DNA from: Runella rosea
Lineage (GTDB): Bacteria; Bacteroidota; Bacteroidia; Cytophagales; Spirosomataceae
Assembly (NCBI RefSeq): GCF_003325355.1
Contig: NZ_CP030850.1
Location: forward strand, 3,906,001 to 3,970,000
Direction: 5' to 3'
Length of the DNA: 64,000 nt
Made by a program: the position numbers and the translations under genes. Positions 1-10,316 of this stretch are shown here, in pieces. Below the pieces are notes generated by a model, which was given only the letters and a program-made list of their open reading frames with translations, had not been told where the DNA came from and ran no database searches. Within the stretch, counting starts at the first letter, position 1; every line of letters begins with the position of its first letter.

Positions 1-377
1 CGAAAACGGGTATTAAGTTGTTGGCCGTTGCTGACTACTTTGGCGGCACATACCCCCGTAATAATAGCCGTTTTATCGTAAATCCTTACTTTCAGCTCGT
101 CGGCTGTCATTTCATTGTAGACCAATTTACCGTCCTTTATAGATTGAATGAAAGAGGCTTTCGTGTCAATCAATCCGTTGGAGTGGCAGTAAATTATATC
201 TTCACCCATTACTTGGTTCAGGTACGCATAATCTTTGCTAACCAATGCGGCAAAGCGTTTTTTCTCAATGTCGGCAACCAATGTCTCTTTGGATGTTTGA
301 GACAATGCCACGTAACTTTTAAATACCCAGAGCAGCAATATGGCCCCGATGAGGGTGAACCTTGATATATTTTTCAT
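1..377 (-). CDS. DUF4440 / SnoaL-like protein, secreted, 3'-truncated by window edge
   Basis: The reading frame opens at the ATG at 377 and runs off the left edge, giving about 125 residues without a stop. It begins with a signal peptide (MKNISR, then a hydrophobic run ending near VALSQ). The mature part (ADIEKKRFAALVSKD, then GEDIIYCHSNG, then KLVYNEM and DKTAIITGVCAAK) is the pattern of the DUF4440/NTF2-like fold, a small cone-shaped domain used by many enzymes and by stand-alone proteins of unknown job. Export to the periplasm is inferred from the signal peptide. It lies 35 bases upstream of the end of the GMC oxidoreductase on the same strand and could be co-transcribed with it. The fold assignment is fairly safe; the function is unknown. 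Confidence 0.75.
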   Translation of the reverse strand, partial: MKNISRFTLIGAILLLWVFKSYVALSQTSKETLVADIEKKRFAALVSKDYAYLNQVMGEDIIYCHSNGLIDTKASFIQSIKDGKLVYNEMTADELKVRIYDKTAIITGVCAAKVVSNGQQLNTRF

Positions 378-412
378 TTTCAATCAAATTATTGGAAAAC
401 TAATGCACAAAA

Positions 413-2125
413 CTACAAATTCTTTTTCTTCATTTCCTCAACGGCATGGTTGGCCGCCCGGGCTGTAAACGCCATAAACGTCAAGGAGGGGTTTTGGGTG
501 CCGATGGACGTCATGGCCGCCCCGTCGGTGACAAATACATTTTTACAGGCGTGCAATTGATTCCATTTATTGACCAGCGAGTTTTTGGGGTCAGCGCCCA
601 TCCTTACACCGCCCATTTCGTGAATATCCAGTCCAGGATTACGTTTATCATCTACCAAACGAATATTTTTAAAACTTGCTTTGTCCAACATTTCGGCCAC
701 TGTGGTATGAAAGTGTTTAATGATTTTCAGGTCATTGTCATCATATCCTACCGATGTAATCAGCTGCGGAATACCGTATTTATCTTTGTGGTCTGGGCTG
801 AGCCGTAAATGGTTTTCAAACTTAGGGATCGTTTCGGCCTGAATCTGCACGTACAAATGCCATGGCCCAGGTTGACTGTTTTTGTCTTTCCAATCAGCCC
901 CAAACCCTTCTTGTCCCGCCGCATTTCCCCAGCCACCACGGGCCGCGCTCAGCGCCACGAGATACCCCCGCAAAAAGTCGGTTTCTTGTTTATGCACATT
1001 CTGATAACGCGGCATAAATCCCGACGTTGGCCGCCTACCAAAATAATATTGATCTTCAAAGCCATCAATATCAGCATAAACGTTCCCGCGATAATTGTGA
1101 AAAGCCACAAAATGGCCGAGCAGCCCATTGTCATTTCCCAACCCTGCCGAAAAGCGGTTGGAGGTTGAATTGAGCAAAATCTGGTTGCTTGCCAAACAAG
1201 AAGCATTCAGAAAGATGATTTTTGCGTAATATTCAATCACCTCTTTGGTATTAGCATCAATAATCCGGACGCCTGAGGCTTTGCCCAGTTTTTCGTCATA
1301 AATAATGGAATGAACCACCGAATGTGGCCTCAGCGTGAGCTTCCCTGTTTTACGCGCGGCTGGCAAGGTAGATGATTGAGAACTAAAATACGCACCAAAA
1401 GGACAACCCCGATAGCACAAATGCCGCGCCTGACACTGCGCCCGGCCAAGGGCCGTATGCCAGGGTTGTGGCTTGGTGAGGTGCGCACAGCGACCAATGA
1501 TAAGGTGGCGGTCAGTGTAGTTAGCGTTCAGCGATTTTTGCAGGTGCTTCTCAACGCAGTTTAATTCCCACGGGGGTAAAAATTCCCCATCGGGCAACCC
1601 CTCCAGTCCATCTTTATTGCCACTGATGCCCGCAAATCGTTCAACATAACTGTACCAAGGGGCCATTTCATCGTAGGTGACGGGCCACGGAACCGCGAAG
1701 CCATCGCGGGCGGGCCCTTCGAAGTCAAACTTACTCCAACGCTGCACCTGCCGAGCCCATAAAAGGGATTTCCCCCCTACCTGATACGCCCGAATCCAGT
1801 CAAAGGGCTTTTCTTGAATGTAGGGTTGTTCGGCGTCTTTGGTAAAAAACTGCTGCGTGGCTTCGTCTAATGCGTAACACTTGCTTGCAATAGGATTTTC
1901 TTCTCTAAACGACGGTGGAAGGCGGTTATGGTGCTCAAATTCCCACGGATTTTTCATGGCCGTGGGGTAATCTGTGATGTGGTTTACATCGCGCCCGCGC
2001 TCCAACACCAACGTACGCAAGCCTTTTTCACAGAGTTCTTTAGCCGCCCAGCCACCCGATATACCCGACCCGATAACGATGGCGTCGTAAGTGTTTTGTT
2101 TTTGAGCATTGATATTCAAATACAT
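413..2125 (-). CDS. GMC family FAD-dependent oxidoreductase
   Basis: A 570-residue GMC (glucose-methanol-choline) oxidoreductase, which oxidises an alcohol or sugar using FAD. The dinucleotide-binding motif GSGISGG is at residues 19-25, followed by the E of LVLERG that binds the FAD ribose. A cysteine-containing stretch (HLCYRGCPFGAY) lies mid-protein, as in the sugar-dehydrogenase branch of the family. The C-terminal GMC domain carries HEMGG and ends with GTQNPSLT, the usual second FAD contact. No signal peptide is seen at the N-terminus. Relatives in Bacteroidota often sit next to a gluconate-2-dehydrogenase subunit-3-like gene; none is beside this one. The substrate cannot be told from sequence alone. 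Confidence 0.9.
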   Translation of the reverse strand: MYLNINAQKQNTYDAIVIGSGISGGWAAKELCEKGLRTLVLERGRDVNHITDYPTAMKNPWEFEHHNRLPPSFREENPIASKCYALDEATQQFFTKDAEQPYIQEKPFDWIRAYQVGGKSLLWARQVQRWSKFDFEGPARDGFAVPWPVTYDEMAPWYSYVERFAGISGNKDGLEGLPDGEFLPPWELNCVEKHLQKSLNANYTDRHLIIGRCAHLTKPQPWHTALGRAQCQARHLCYRGCPFGAYFSSQSSTLPAARKTGKLTLRPHSVVHSIIYDEKLGKASGVRIIDANTKEVIEYYAKIIFLNASCLASNQILLNSTSNRFSAGLGNDNGLLGHFVAFHNYRGNVYADIDGFEDQYYFGRRPTSGFMPRYQNVHKQETDFLRGYLVALSAARGGWGNAAGQEGFGADWKDKNSQPGPWHLYVQIQAETIPKFENHLRLSPDHKDKYGIPQLITSVGYDDNDLKIIKHFHTTVAEMLDKASFKNIRLVDDKRNPGLDIHEMGGVRMGADPKNSLVNKWNQLHACKNVFVTDGAAMTSIGTQNPSLTFMAFTARAANHAVEEMKKKNL

Positions 2126-2326
2126 ATAGAAACGGTTTCTTTTGTAAACAACTATACAAGTAAATTCAGGAACTCGAAGGTACTAAGATTTATGATGGGA
2201 AGAAAAAGTGTTGATGTGTAAATAATTCCACACTTTCCTTTCCTACTGGCACACTTTTTTAAGCATTGCCTGTACAGCATTATTCATTCGCTGTATTATT
2301 CGAAATTCACTAATCTCTACATCAAA

Positions 2327-3181
2327 ATGAAACGATTCATAATTGCTTCTCTCGCATCGTTGGTTTTCGTGGTTGCGTGCCAAAAAGTGCCGCTCACGGG
2401 CCGTAATCAGTTGATGCTTATCAACAGTAAAGAACTGTTACCCATGAGTTTTACCAGCTACAAAGAGGTGCTCGACACCAGCAAAGTGCTACGAAGCGGC
2501 TCTCAGGTGGAAATGGTCAAACGCGCTGGGCAACGCATCAGAAAATCCGTTGAAGCCTATTTGACTGCTAATAACTACAGTCAGGTATTGGAAGGATTTC
2601 AGTGGGAGTTTAACGTCATCGAAAACAAAGCCGTCAACGCTTGGTGTATGCCCGGTGGAAAAGTGGTTTTTTACACAGGTATTTTGCCCATCTGCCGCGA
2701 CGAAACGGGTATTGCCGTGGTTATGGGTCACGAAATATCACACGCCATTGCCAGTCACGGCGCTGAACGCATGAGTCAGGGATTGCTCGCACAAGGAGCG
2801 CTCACTGCTGGTCAAGTGGGCTTGGGTGTTGCGATGGCCAACAAGCCCCAAGAAACCCAAAATATTTGGATGGGACTGTACGGGATAGCGGCCCCAGCAG
2901 CGGCCAGTGTGGGGTATATTTTACCCAATAGCCGCAATCAGGAAAGTGAAGCCGACCGTTTGGGACTTACGTTTATGGCTATGGCCGGCTATGACCCACG
3001 CGCTGCCGTTGACTTTTGGCAACGGATGGCACAGGCAAGTGGTGGTCAGAAACCTCCACAGTGGCTCTCCACTCACCCTGCTGACAATAGTCGCGTGTCC
3101 AACCTTCAGAAGTTGATGCCCGATGCGGTCAAGCTTTATAATAAATCAACCGGAAATACTAAATCAACGGGAAGACGATAG
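2327..3181 (+). CDS. M48 family zinc metalloprotease, lipoprotein
   Basis: A 284-residue M48 peptidase of the LoiP/BepA-like group. A lipobox ends at Cys18 (VVAC), so the mature protein should be anchored in a membrane facing the periplasm. The zinc motif HEISH is at residues 135-139, and the third ligand is in the downstream NQESEADRLG segment near residue 206. These proteins cleave misfolded envelope proteins, and this one is short, without the TPR tail of BepA. The gene stands alone between a divergent oxidoreductase and a convergent thioesterase gene. The family call is firm; the substrates are unknown. Confidence 0.92.
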   Translation: MKRFIIASLASLVFVVACQKVPLTGRNQLMLINSKELLPMSFTSYKEVLDTSKVLRSGSQVEMVKRAGQRIRKSVEAYLTANNYSQVLEGFQWEFNVIENKAVNAWCMPGGKVVFYTGILPICRDETGIAVVMGHEISHAIASHGAERMSQGLLAQGALTAGQVGLGVAMANKPQETQNIWMGLYGIAAPAAASVGYILPNSRNQESEADRLGLTFMAMAGYDPRAAVDFWQRMAQASGGQKPPQWLSTHPADNSRVSNLQKLMPDAVKLYNKSTGNTKSTGRR

Positions 3182-3193
3182 TTAATACAATAC

Positions 3194-3226
3194 AACGTCG
3201 GCGAGGTTTTGAACCTCGCCGACGTT
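3194..3226. terminator. Perfect 15-bp inverted repeat between convergent genes
   Basis: The arms 3194-3208 and 3212-3226 are perfect reverse complements (AACGTCGGCGAGGTT and its complement) with a three-base loop. The element lies between the convergent M48 peptidase gene (ends 3181) and thioesterase gene (ends 3238). The stem is very stable and GC-rich, but no long T run follows on either side. It may act as a two-way terminator, or be a copy of a dispersed palindromic repeat. Confidence 0.6.
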
Positions 3227-3237
3227 GCGACATTCTC

Positions 3238-3669
3238 TTAACCTTTCAAAAGTCGTGCTCTGATGGCCTCCGGAATGGGGGCTTTCTTTTTTTGGGCATA
3301 GTCATAAAATACCACCCGGGCAACACCTTCGGCAGCGATACGCTCATGGCGCGTACTGATGACCAGTTGTTGCAATTGAATACTGAATTCATCTACCGAC
3401 TCAGGTTTGACCCGCGACGCAACCACAACCGTATCAGGATACGTGACGGGAAACTTATAACGGCAGTTTATTTCGGCCAAAATAGGTCCAATTCCTTCTG
3501 GTAAGGCCGCTAATTGCAAAAAATCACTAAAAAAACGAATTCGGCCAGACTCCATGTAACGTAGGTACGAAACATTGTTTACATGCTGCATGGCATCCAT
3601 ATCCCCCCACTGAACGGGTAGTTCGAGGTAAGAAGGATAGTCTTTGATAAATTCCTGAATAAAAAGCAT
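3238..3669 (-). CDS. Acyl-CoA thioesterase, hotdog fold (4HBT/YbgC-like)
   Basis: A 143-residue single-hotdog thioesterase that should hydrolyse an acyl-CoA to free acid and CoA in the cytoplasm. The N-terminal motif WGDMDAMQHVNNVSYLRYME is the 4HBT signature with the catalytic Asp and the HVNN loop. The length matches the YbgC/FadM type. The neighbouring RDD-protein gene lies 34 bases upstream on the same strand, so co-transcription is possible. Chain-length preference cannot be read from the sequence. Confidence 0.88.
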   Translation of the reverse strand: MLFIQEFIKDYPSYLELPVQWGDMDAMQHVNNVSYLRYMESGRIRFFSDFLQLAALPEGIGPILAEINCRYKFPVTYPDTVVVASRVKPESVDEFSIQLQQLVISTRHERIAAEGVARVVFYDYAQKKKAPIPEAIRARLLKG

Positions 3670-3702
3670 GTTTTTAGGGGCGTTTCAGTATTGTAAATTC
3701 AA

Positions 3703-4413
3703 TCAATTATTTTCCTGGGCGGCCAAATACGTATAATCGTTGAGGATAGTTAGCAAAAAAGTACGTGGCTCGGCAATATTATTAATACTGAGCACATTAG
3801 ACACCTTTTCGGCCGTTTGGGCCGTCAATTCTTCATTACGTCTGGCCAGTACTTGCCGAATTGTTTCAATATCACGGTCAGTTAATTGGCTCACTTCTGC
3901 ATACGTAACTTTATAATCTTCGGGAAGTTCTTGATAAACTACTTGGCTAAGCTGTACGCGCTTGGTCGTTTTTATGACGGTTGTACCCGCCGCAATGTCA
4001 CCTATTCGCTGGCCTTTTCCATTGGCCGCTATCGCAATAATGGCCACAATCGGCGTAAAAATACCCGTATCAATAATCAACAATAACCACCGCAACAGGT
4101 ACGCACTCAGCGTTGGTTTGTTACCATCTAAGCGCACCACCCGAATATTCATGGCCCGTTTTCCCAACGTTTGCCCATTTAAAAAATATTCAGCAAGCAA
4201 AGGATAAAGTAAAACGGGTAGTATAATGGTTAAAACCATCAAAAACATAGATTGATCATCGCCCAATTTGAGCAAAGAAAACAACCCAAACCACGCCATG
4301 GCCCACCCCAAATAAATCAATCGATCGATGATGGTCGCCAAGATACGGTCTCCCACACTGGCTGGTTCATATTCTAATTCAACATTTTGGGAAGTTTGGA
4401 TACGGACAGACAT
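3703..4413 (-). CDS. RDD family membrane protein
   Basis: The start is placed at the ATG at 4413 (MSVRIQTSQNVELEYEPASVG), giving 236 residues; an upstream in-frame start at 4485 would add an unlikely 24-residue basic leader. The protein carries the RDD signature (ASVGDRILATIIDRLI) followed by membrane segments near residues 30-50, 60-85 and 115-145, with NGQTLGKRAMNIRVVR between them. The C-terminal third (VTYAEVSQLTDRDIETIRQVL) is soluble. It is divergent from the SpoIIM-family gene at 4523. In many Bacteroidota, RDD and SpoIIM genes sit together with MoxR/DUF58 genes; those partners are not seen here. The function is unknown, perhaps transport. Confidence 0.85.
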   Translation of the reverse strand: MSVRIQTSQNVELEYEPASVGDRILATIIDRLIYLGWAMAWFGLFSLLKLGDDQSMFLMVLTIILPVLLYPLLAEYFLNGQTLGKRAMNIRVVRLDGNKPTLSAYLLRWLLLIIDTGIFTPIVAIIAIAANGKGQRIGDIAAGTTVIKTTKRVQLSQVVYQELPEDYKVTYAEVSQLTDRDIETIRQVLARRNEELTAQTAEKVSNVLSINNIAEPRTFLLTILNDYTYLAAQENN

Positions 4414-4522
4414 TTTTTCGGGTGGAAAAGGATGAATTTGTGAATGAGTGAATAGTTTTTTATAACTTTTCCGCAAAATAGACAATTCGTTTATTTACTC
4501 ATTCTATCATTTATTCATTTTA

Positions 4523-5470
4523 ATGAAAGAAGCTGTTTTTGTCAAACGAAATACGGAAAAGTGGCAGGAATATGAGTCCACCCCCGCCCACGACCCCGAC
4601 CGACTTACGGAGCGATTCATTGAATTGACCGATGACCTTTCGTACGCCCGAACGTTCTATCCCAAATCCACTGTGACGCGTTATCTCAACGGGGTGGCGG
4701 CTCAGTTTCATCAGAAACTCTATTCCAACCGCCAAGAAGACCGCAACCGTATTGCCGCTTTTTGGAAACACGAACTGCCCCTTTTGATGTTTGAATCGCG
4801 GTTTAAGTTGCTGTATTCATTCCTGTTTTTTTTCGGTGCTTGTATTCTGGGCTGGCTATCGGCGGCTCACGACGACACTTACGTCAGACTCATCATGGGC
4901 GATGCGTACGTAAACCAAACCCTTGAAAATATTAAGAATGGGGACCCATTGGCTATTTATGGTGGTACGGGTCAAGCCGATATGTTCATGCAAATCACCG
5001 TCAACAACATTAAAGTTTCGTTTGTTGCGTTTGCGCTGGGTTCTTTTTTTTCGTTTGGCACCATCGCTATTCTGTTTCAAAACGGCGTTATGTTGGGTTC
5101 TTTTCAGTACTTTTTCTTCGAACGCGACCTACTATTAGCTTCTATTTTGAAAATATGGATTCACGGTACGCTCGAAATATCGGCCATAGTCATTGCGGGA
5201 GCTGCTGGATTGGTAATGGGACACAGTTTACTTTTCCCTGGCACCTACAGCCGACTAGAATCCTTTAAACTGGGCGCAAAAAAGGGCATGAAAATTGTCA
5301 TTGGCCTGGTACCCGTCTTTATTGCTGCGGGATTTTTAGAAAGTTTTATTACCCGGCTTACCCTGCATCCTGTAGTCAGTAGCAGCATCATTATTGCTTC
5401 GGCCCTGTTTATCGTGTGGTATTTTGTTGTTTACCCACGAAAAATTTACCACCAAATGACCTTCTCTTAA
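4523..5470 (+). CDS. SpoIIM-family (stage II sporulation protein M) integral membrane protein
   Basis: A 315-residue protein with a soluble N-terminal half (about 90 residues rich in Arg/Asp/Glu) followed by several membrane segments, including LLYSFLFFFGACILGWLSA, VSFVAFALGSFFSFGTIAILF and a C-terminal pair. The text GTLEISAIVIAGAAGLVMGHSL matches the SpoIIM/DUF95 core. In Firmicutes SpoIIM works with SpoIID/P in engulfment; this organism does not look like a spore former, and homologues in Bacteroidota have no established role. The gene is divergent from the RDD gene (110-base gap) and is followed 30 bases later by another membrane-protein gene, probably in one operon. Confidence 0.85.
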   Translation: MKEAVFVKRNTEKWQEYESTPAHDPDRLTERFIELTDDLSYARTFYPKSTVTRYLNGVAAQFHQKLYSNRQEDRNRIAAFWKHELPLLMFESRFKLLYSFLFFFGACILGWLSAAHDDTYVRLIMGDAYVNQTLENIKNGDPLAIYGGTGQADMFMQITVNNIKVSFVAFALGSFFSFGTIAILFQNGVMLGSFQYFFFERDLLLASILKIWIHGTLEISAIVIAGAAGLVMGHSLLFPGTYSRLESFKLGAKKGMKIVIGLVPVFIAAGFLESFITRLTLHPVVSSSIIIASALFIVWYFVVYPRKIYHQMTFS

Positions 5471-5500
5471 TTTCCTACTAACGCCCAATCTTTCTTTACC

Positions 5501-6388
5501 ATGAAACCACCTATCCAATTACAACAGGAGCGCGATTTTGGACAAAAAATCAATGTAACATTTGAGTTTATTATCCAAAATTTCAAGCCGTTGATGCTTT
5601 CTCTTTTGTACATTGCAGGCCCGCCAGCACTGATTGGCGGCTTTTTTATGGGAGCATATCAATCCAATATGCTCTCGCTCCAACAGCAAATCTTAGGCTC
5701 CGACGACGTCGACAGTTCGCTTTCGAGTATTTATTCCATGGGTTCATCCATGTTACTACTGTTCATCTTCTTGGGAGCGGCGAGTCTGGCCGCCACGTTA
5801 GTGGTCAATGCTTACTTGATTGAGTATGAAAAAGGGAACCGAGATATTACCCCCGAAATCATGTGGAATCGGGTGAAAGAATACATCGGTAAAGGCGTAG
5901 GATTCAGCATTGTGATGGTAGCCGCGGTCATTGTAGCAACGATGTTTTTTCTCCTTCCGGGCATCTACGTGGGGGTTACGCTCTCGCTGATGTACATGGT
6001 CATGATGCGCGAAAACCTCGGTTTGGAAGCTACGTTTCGGCGGTGTTTTTATCTCATTAATGATAAATGGTGGTCTACATTCGGTCTGCTGATGATTATG
6101 GGAATCATCTCGGGCATTATCGGTTATGTGTTTCAGATTCCGACAATGATTATCACCTTTTCTTCTATTCTTCAAATTGGAGACGGCATCAATACTTTTT
6201 GGACTACTGTGGGCGGGGTTATCGGAACCGTGGGTTCTGTCCTTGTGAGGTCATTGGTATTGGTAGCATTGGGATTTCAGTATTATAATTTAGTAGAACG
6301 TCGGGATGGTTCGGGGATTTTGGGCGCGATTGAAGACATTGGTAAAAACGACACACCGAGAATTGACCGGCGGGAAGAAGAATTTTAA
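5501..6388 (+). CDS. Six-helix integral membrane protein of unknown function
   Basis: A 295-residue protein that I do not recognise beyond a general resemblance to membrane proteins found beside RDD/SpoIIM genes in Bacteroidota. It has a short soluble N-terminus (KPPIQLQQERDFGQKINVTF), about six hydrophobic segments, and a charged cytoplasmic tail (DIGKNDTPRIDRREEEF). The gene follows the SpoIIM-family gene by 30 bases on the same strand, which suggests a shared transcript and perhaps a shared membrane complex. No catalytic motif is visible. Confidence 0.75.
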   Translation: MKPPIQLQQERDFGQKINVTFEFIIQNFKPLMLSLLYIAGPPALIGGFFMGAYQSNMLSLQQQILGSDDVDSSLSSIYSMGSSMLLLFIFLGAASLAATLVVNAYLIEYEKGNRDITPEIMWNRVKEYIGKGVGFSIVMVAAVIVATMFFLLPGIYVGVTLSLMYMVMMRENLGLEATFRRCFYLINDKWWSTFGLLMIMGIISGIIGYVFQIPTMIITFSSILQIGDGINTFWTTVGGVIGTVGSVLVRSLVLVALGFQYYNLVERRDGSGILGAIEDIGKNDTPRIDRREEEF

Positions 6389-6530
6389 TAATCATGAGAG
6401 GAGAAGTTTTGTCAGAAGAATTAAGGACTTCACTCCTTCGATACCTTGATTTGTCAAAAACAAACCGCCTGTTTGCTTATTGATTTTTATTTTTATTGAA
6501 ATACATGCACCCCGAATCCTTTGTACAGAA

Positions 6531-7967
6531 ATGAAATCGGCCTCGCGCGACCAAATTTACGAAGACCTCAAAAATGCCCGTTCCAATTTTCGTAAAACAG
6601 AGTTGGAAGGCATTGATTTGAGCGGAATGGATTTGTCGGGGGCAGATTTTCGGTTTTCTGATTTGTCAGGGGTTAATTTCAGCAATTCAATCTTAAAAAA
6701 AACAAACCTCAGTTTTTCCAATCTTGACGATGCCAATTTTGAAAATGCCGATTTGACAGATGCCAATTTGAGCTTTTCATCGTTGGTCGAGACCAACCTC
6801 ACCAACGCCAAGATTGCGGGGGCAAATTTCAGTTTCTCAGGCATCAGCAAACGAAACCCCGCTGACCGTTTTGCCTCTCTCACCCATTTTTTATACCGAA
6901 CAGGCTGGTTTGGGACAGTCATTGGGATTTTTATCGGGGCGTTTATTTTCTACGGAGTCAGTGCAGTCATTTATTTTACGCACCAGATTCTGACCGCCTC
7001 CGACCCGCGCTTGGCCATGCTCAACCAATACATTGTTGGAAATAATATTTCGGGTGGAATCATCACGGTTCTAATTACCAATTGGCTATCTAGCCCGCTG
7101 GAAAAGTACTTCAAAGCTGCATGGCTTCAGCACTTTGCACTCTCGTTGATTGTGGGAATTGGCTATTTGGGCTTAATAACATTTTCTTATTTTCAATTCG
7201 GCGACAAAATCATCACCGATGTGCTGGAGAAGTTTCCCAATCAAGTCACCAACAGCGCTCCCTGGTACGTGTATGTTCTTTGCCCCATTTTTGTCGCCAA
7301 CGTTTTTCATTATTTTCAAAAACAGGGCAAACAGCTTACGCTCATCATTACCGAGCAAGAACTGCAACTTTCGGAATTAGAAAAATCAAAGACCAAAGCC
7401 GAATTGGAAGCACTTCAGGCCAAGATCAATCCTCATTTTTTGTACAACTCTCTCAACAGCATCGCGAGTTTGGTTCATATTGACCCCGATAAAGCTGAAC
7501 AGATGACGTTGCTGTTATCGAAATTATTCCGATACGTGACCAATAAAAAAGCGGATTATTTTGATTCGCTCGACAACGAATTGGAAATGGTCGCGACCTA
7601 CCTCGAAATTGAGCAAGTGCGCTTCGGAGACCGTCTGTCTTTTAAAATCATTGTTCGCGACGAAACACTCCGAAACCTACCCGTTCCCCGTTTTTTAATT
7701 CAGCCCGTGGTTGAAAATGCCATCAAGCACGGCATTGCGCGTATTGCCGACCGTGGCGTGATTGAAGTCCGGGTCACTAAAGAACAAAATCTGCTACGAA
7801 TTACGGTCCACGACAACGGCCCGAGCTTTCCCGAACCCATCAGTGGCGGGTATGGCTTGCAAAGTGTTCAGAACAAGCTCAAGCTGCTGTATGGCGATAA
7901 AGCAGCGGTGTCCCTCCAAAATCTTCCCCTCAAACAAGTCATTCTTGAGTTGCCTTTTGCGCCGTAA
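6531..7967 (+). CDS. Pentapeptide-repeat sensor histidine kinase, LytS-type
   Basis: The start at ATG 6531 (MKSASRDQIYEDLKNAR) gives 478 residues; the upstream in-frame TTG at 6480 is less likely. Residues about 25-105 are pentapeptide repeats of the A(D/N)LxF type (LSGADFRFSDLSGVNFSN and so on), which fold as a right-handed beta-helix. Residues about 120-265 carry about four membrane helices. A coiled linker leads to a His_kinase domain with the phospho-acceptor in INPHFLYNSLNSIASL (His near 302), an N-box QPVVENAIKHG, and a short C-terminal ATPase end (GGYGLQSVQNKL). LytS-type kinases normally signal to a LytTR response regulator, but none is adjacent. The repeat domain in the place of a sensor is unusual. 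Confidence 0.88.
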   Translation: MKSASRDQIYEDLKNARSNFRKTELEGIDLSGMDLSGADFRFSDLSGVNFSNSILKKTNLSFSNLDDANFENADLTDANLSFSSLVETNLTNAKIAGANFSFSGISKRNPADRFASLTHFLYRTGWFGTVIGIFIGAFIFYGVSAVIYFTHQILTASDPRLAMLNQYIVGNNISGGIITVLITNWLSSPLEKYFKAAWLQHFALSLIVGIGYLGLITFSYFQFGDKIITDVLEKFPNQVTNSAPWYVYVLCPIFVANVFHYFQKQGKQLTLIITEQELQLSELEKSKTKAELEALQAKINPHFLYNSLNSIASLVHIDPDKAEQMTLLLSKLFRYVTNKKADYFDSLDNELEMVATYLEIEQVRFGDRLSFKIIVRDETLRNLPVPRFLIQPVVENAIKHGIARIADRGVIEVRVTKEQNLLRITVHDNGPSFPEPISGGYGLQSVQNKLKLLYGDKAAVSLQNLPLKQVILELPFAP

Positions 7968-8102
7968 TTGGTAAGTCGTCAAATAAAAGGCTAATTTTGT
8001 GGCAATTACTAAAAAACGCACCATTCTAAGCAAGGTTCGGAATTCCCAACCGCTTCTTTTGGTTTTGATTTTATCCTCCCACAATAGCAGGACTCCCAAT
8101 AA

Positions 8103-8873
<771 letters not shown>

Positions 8874-8924
8874 AAACAAAGTTTTGTATTAATTACTGCC
8901 TACTGTAAACTGAAGACTGATTAC

Positions 8925-10211
8925 TTATAAATAGAGAGGCACTTTTGCCATCCAGTCGTTTACTTCCTGTTTTACGGCTTCGATTTTTGCATCGTTGTCG
9001 GCATTCATTAAGACGGTATCCATCAAATCAACAATGCGCTCCATATCGGCTTCTTTGAGGCCGCGAGTGGTCATGGCGGGCGTTCCCACGCGCATTCCCG
9101 AAGTCACCATCGGTGATTTAGTATCAAACGGAACCATGTTTTTGTTTACCGTAATATCTGCTTTGATAAGGGTATTTTCGGCCAACTTACCCGTCAGCCC
9201 TTTCGAGCTCAAATCAATCAGCATCAAGTGATTATCTGTGCCTCCTGAAATAATTTTATAGCCTTTTCCTACAAACGCGGCGGCCATAGCCTGCGCGTTT
9301 TTACGTACCTGAACGGCATATTCGGTATAATCATCGCTCAACGCTTCGCCAAAAGCTACGGCTTTGGCCGCAATTACATGCTCCAACGGACCGCCCTGTG
9401 TACCGGGAAATACGCCAGAGTCAAGCAACGACGACATCATACGAATATCTCCTTTGGGCGTAGTGATACCAAACGGGTTAGGAAAATCATTCCGCAACAT
9501 AATCACCCCGCCACGCGGTCCGCGCAGGGTTTTGTGCGTAGTTGTAGTAACGATGTGGCAATGCTCAAGCGGATCATTCAATAACCCTTTGGCAATCAGA
9601 CCCGCTGGGTGCGAAATATCCGCCAAAAGAACCGCACCGATTTGGTCAGCTATGGCCCGCAGACGTACATAATCCCAATCGCGGCTGTAAGCAGAAGCAC
9701 CGCAAATCATCATTTTAGGACGCTCTTTGAGGGCTGTAGCCTCTACTTTGTCCCAATCAATCAGTCCAGTTTCTTGCTCTACACCGTAGAAAAACGGCTG
9801 AAAATACTTACCAGAAATGTTGACTGGTGAGCCGTGGGTCAAGTGACCGCCATGCGCTAAGTTGAAGCCTAAAATTTTATCACCGGGCTGCAAGCACGCC
9901 AAAAACACGGCCGTGTTGGCCTGAGCTCCCGAGTGGGGCTGTACATTGGCCCAAGAGGCTCCAAACAATTCTTTAAGGCGGTCAATCGCAATCTGCTCAA
10001 TTTGATCCACTACTTCGCAGCCACCGTAGTAACGTTTGCCGGGCAAGCCCTCGGCGTATTTATTGGTCAACACGCTTCCCTGAGCTTCCATTACTTGCTT
10101 AGAAGTAAAGTTTTCAGAAGCAATCAGTTCAATACCCGACTCTTGGCGGTGGTGTTCTTTAGCGATCAAATCAAATATTTGGGTGTCGCGCCCTGTTGTC
10201 GTAGCAACCAT
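8925..10211 (-). CDS. glyA: Serine hydroxymethyltransferase
   Basis: A 428-residue PLP enzyme that converts serine and tetrahydrofolate to glycine and 5,10-methylene-tetrahydrofolate, the main source of one-carbon units. Diagnostic segments are [43 protein letters not shown] and [14 protein letters not shown], where the Lys near residue 228 forms the PLP aldimine. The length is standard for the bacterial enzyme. A Bacteroidota-type promoter element lies about 50 bases upstream of the start, so the gene is probably transcribed on its own although rnhB lies upstream on the same strand. Confidence 0.98.
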   Translation of the reverse strand: MVATTTGRDTQIFDLIAKEHHRQESGIELIASENFTSKQVMEAQGSVLTNKYAEGLPGKRYYGGCEVVDQIEQIAIDRLKELFGASWANVQPHSGAQANTAVFLACLQPGDKILGFNLAHGGHLTHGSPVNISGKYFQPFFYGVEQETGLIDWDKVEATALKERPKMMICGASAYSRDWDYVRLRAIADQIGAVLLADISHPAGLIAKGLLNDPLEHCHIVTTTTHKTLRGPRGGVIMLRNDFPNPFGITTPKGDIRMMSSLLDSGVFPGTQGGPLEHVIAAKAVAFGEALSDDYTEYAVQVRKNAQAMAAAFVGKGYKIISGGTDNHLMLIDLSSKGLTGKLAENTLIKADITVNKNMVPFDTKSPMVTSGMRVGTPAMTTRGLKEADMERIVDLMDTVLMNADNDAKIEAVKQEVNDWMAKVPLYL

Positions 10212-10261
10212 TGGATTTACAATTTGGGATTTACGAAATACAAAATGGGGAAATGTTTCGG

Positions 10262-10269
10262 CAAAGGTA
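10262..10269 (-). promoter_or_regulatory. Putative -7 element upstream of glyA
   Basis: Read on the minus strand, this is TACCTTTG, a match to the Bacteroidota -7 consensus TAnnTTTG, about 50 bases before the glyA start codon. The -33 box at the expected distance is weak, so only the -7 element is claimed. Confidence 0.5.
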
Positions 10270-10316
10270 CAAAGACGCGTTAAAACTTACAGTGTTATTC
10301 TGTAAACCTTTGAAAT

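Noticed and set aside
413-2125. Long open frames on the + strand across the GMC gene (446-808, 809-1168)
   Set aside because: They lie opposite a clear FAD enzyme with conserved motifs and show no family text of their own.
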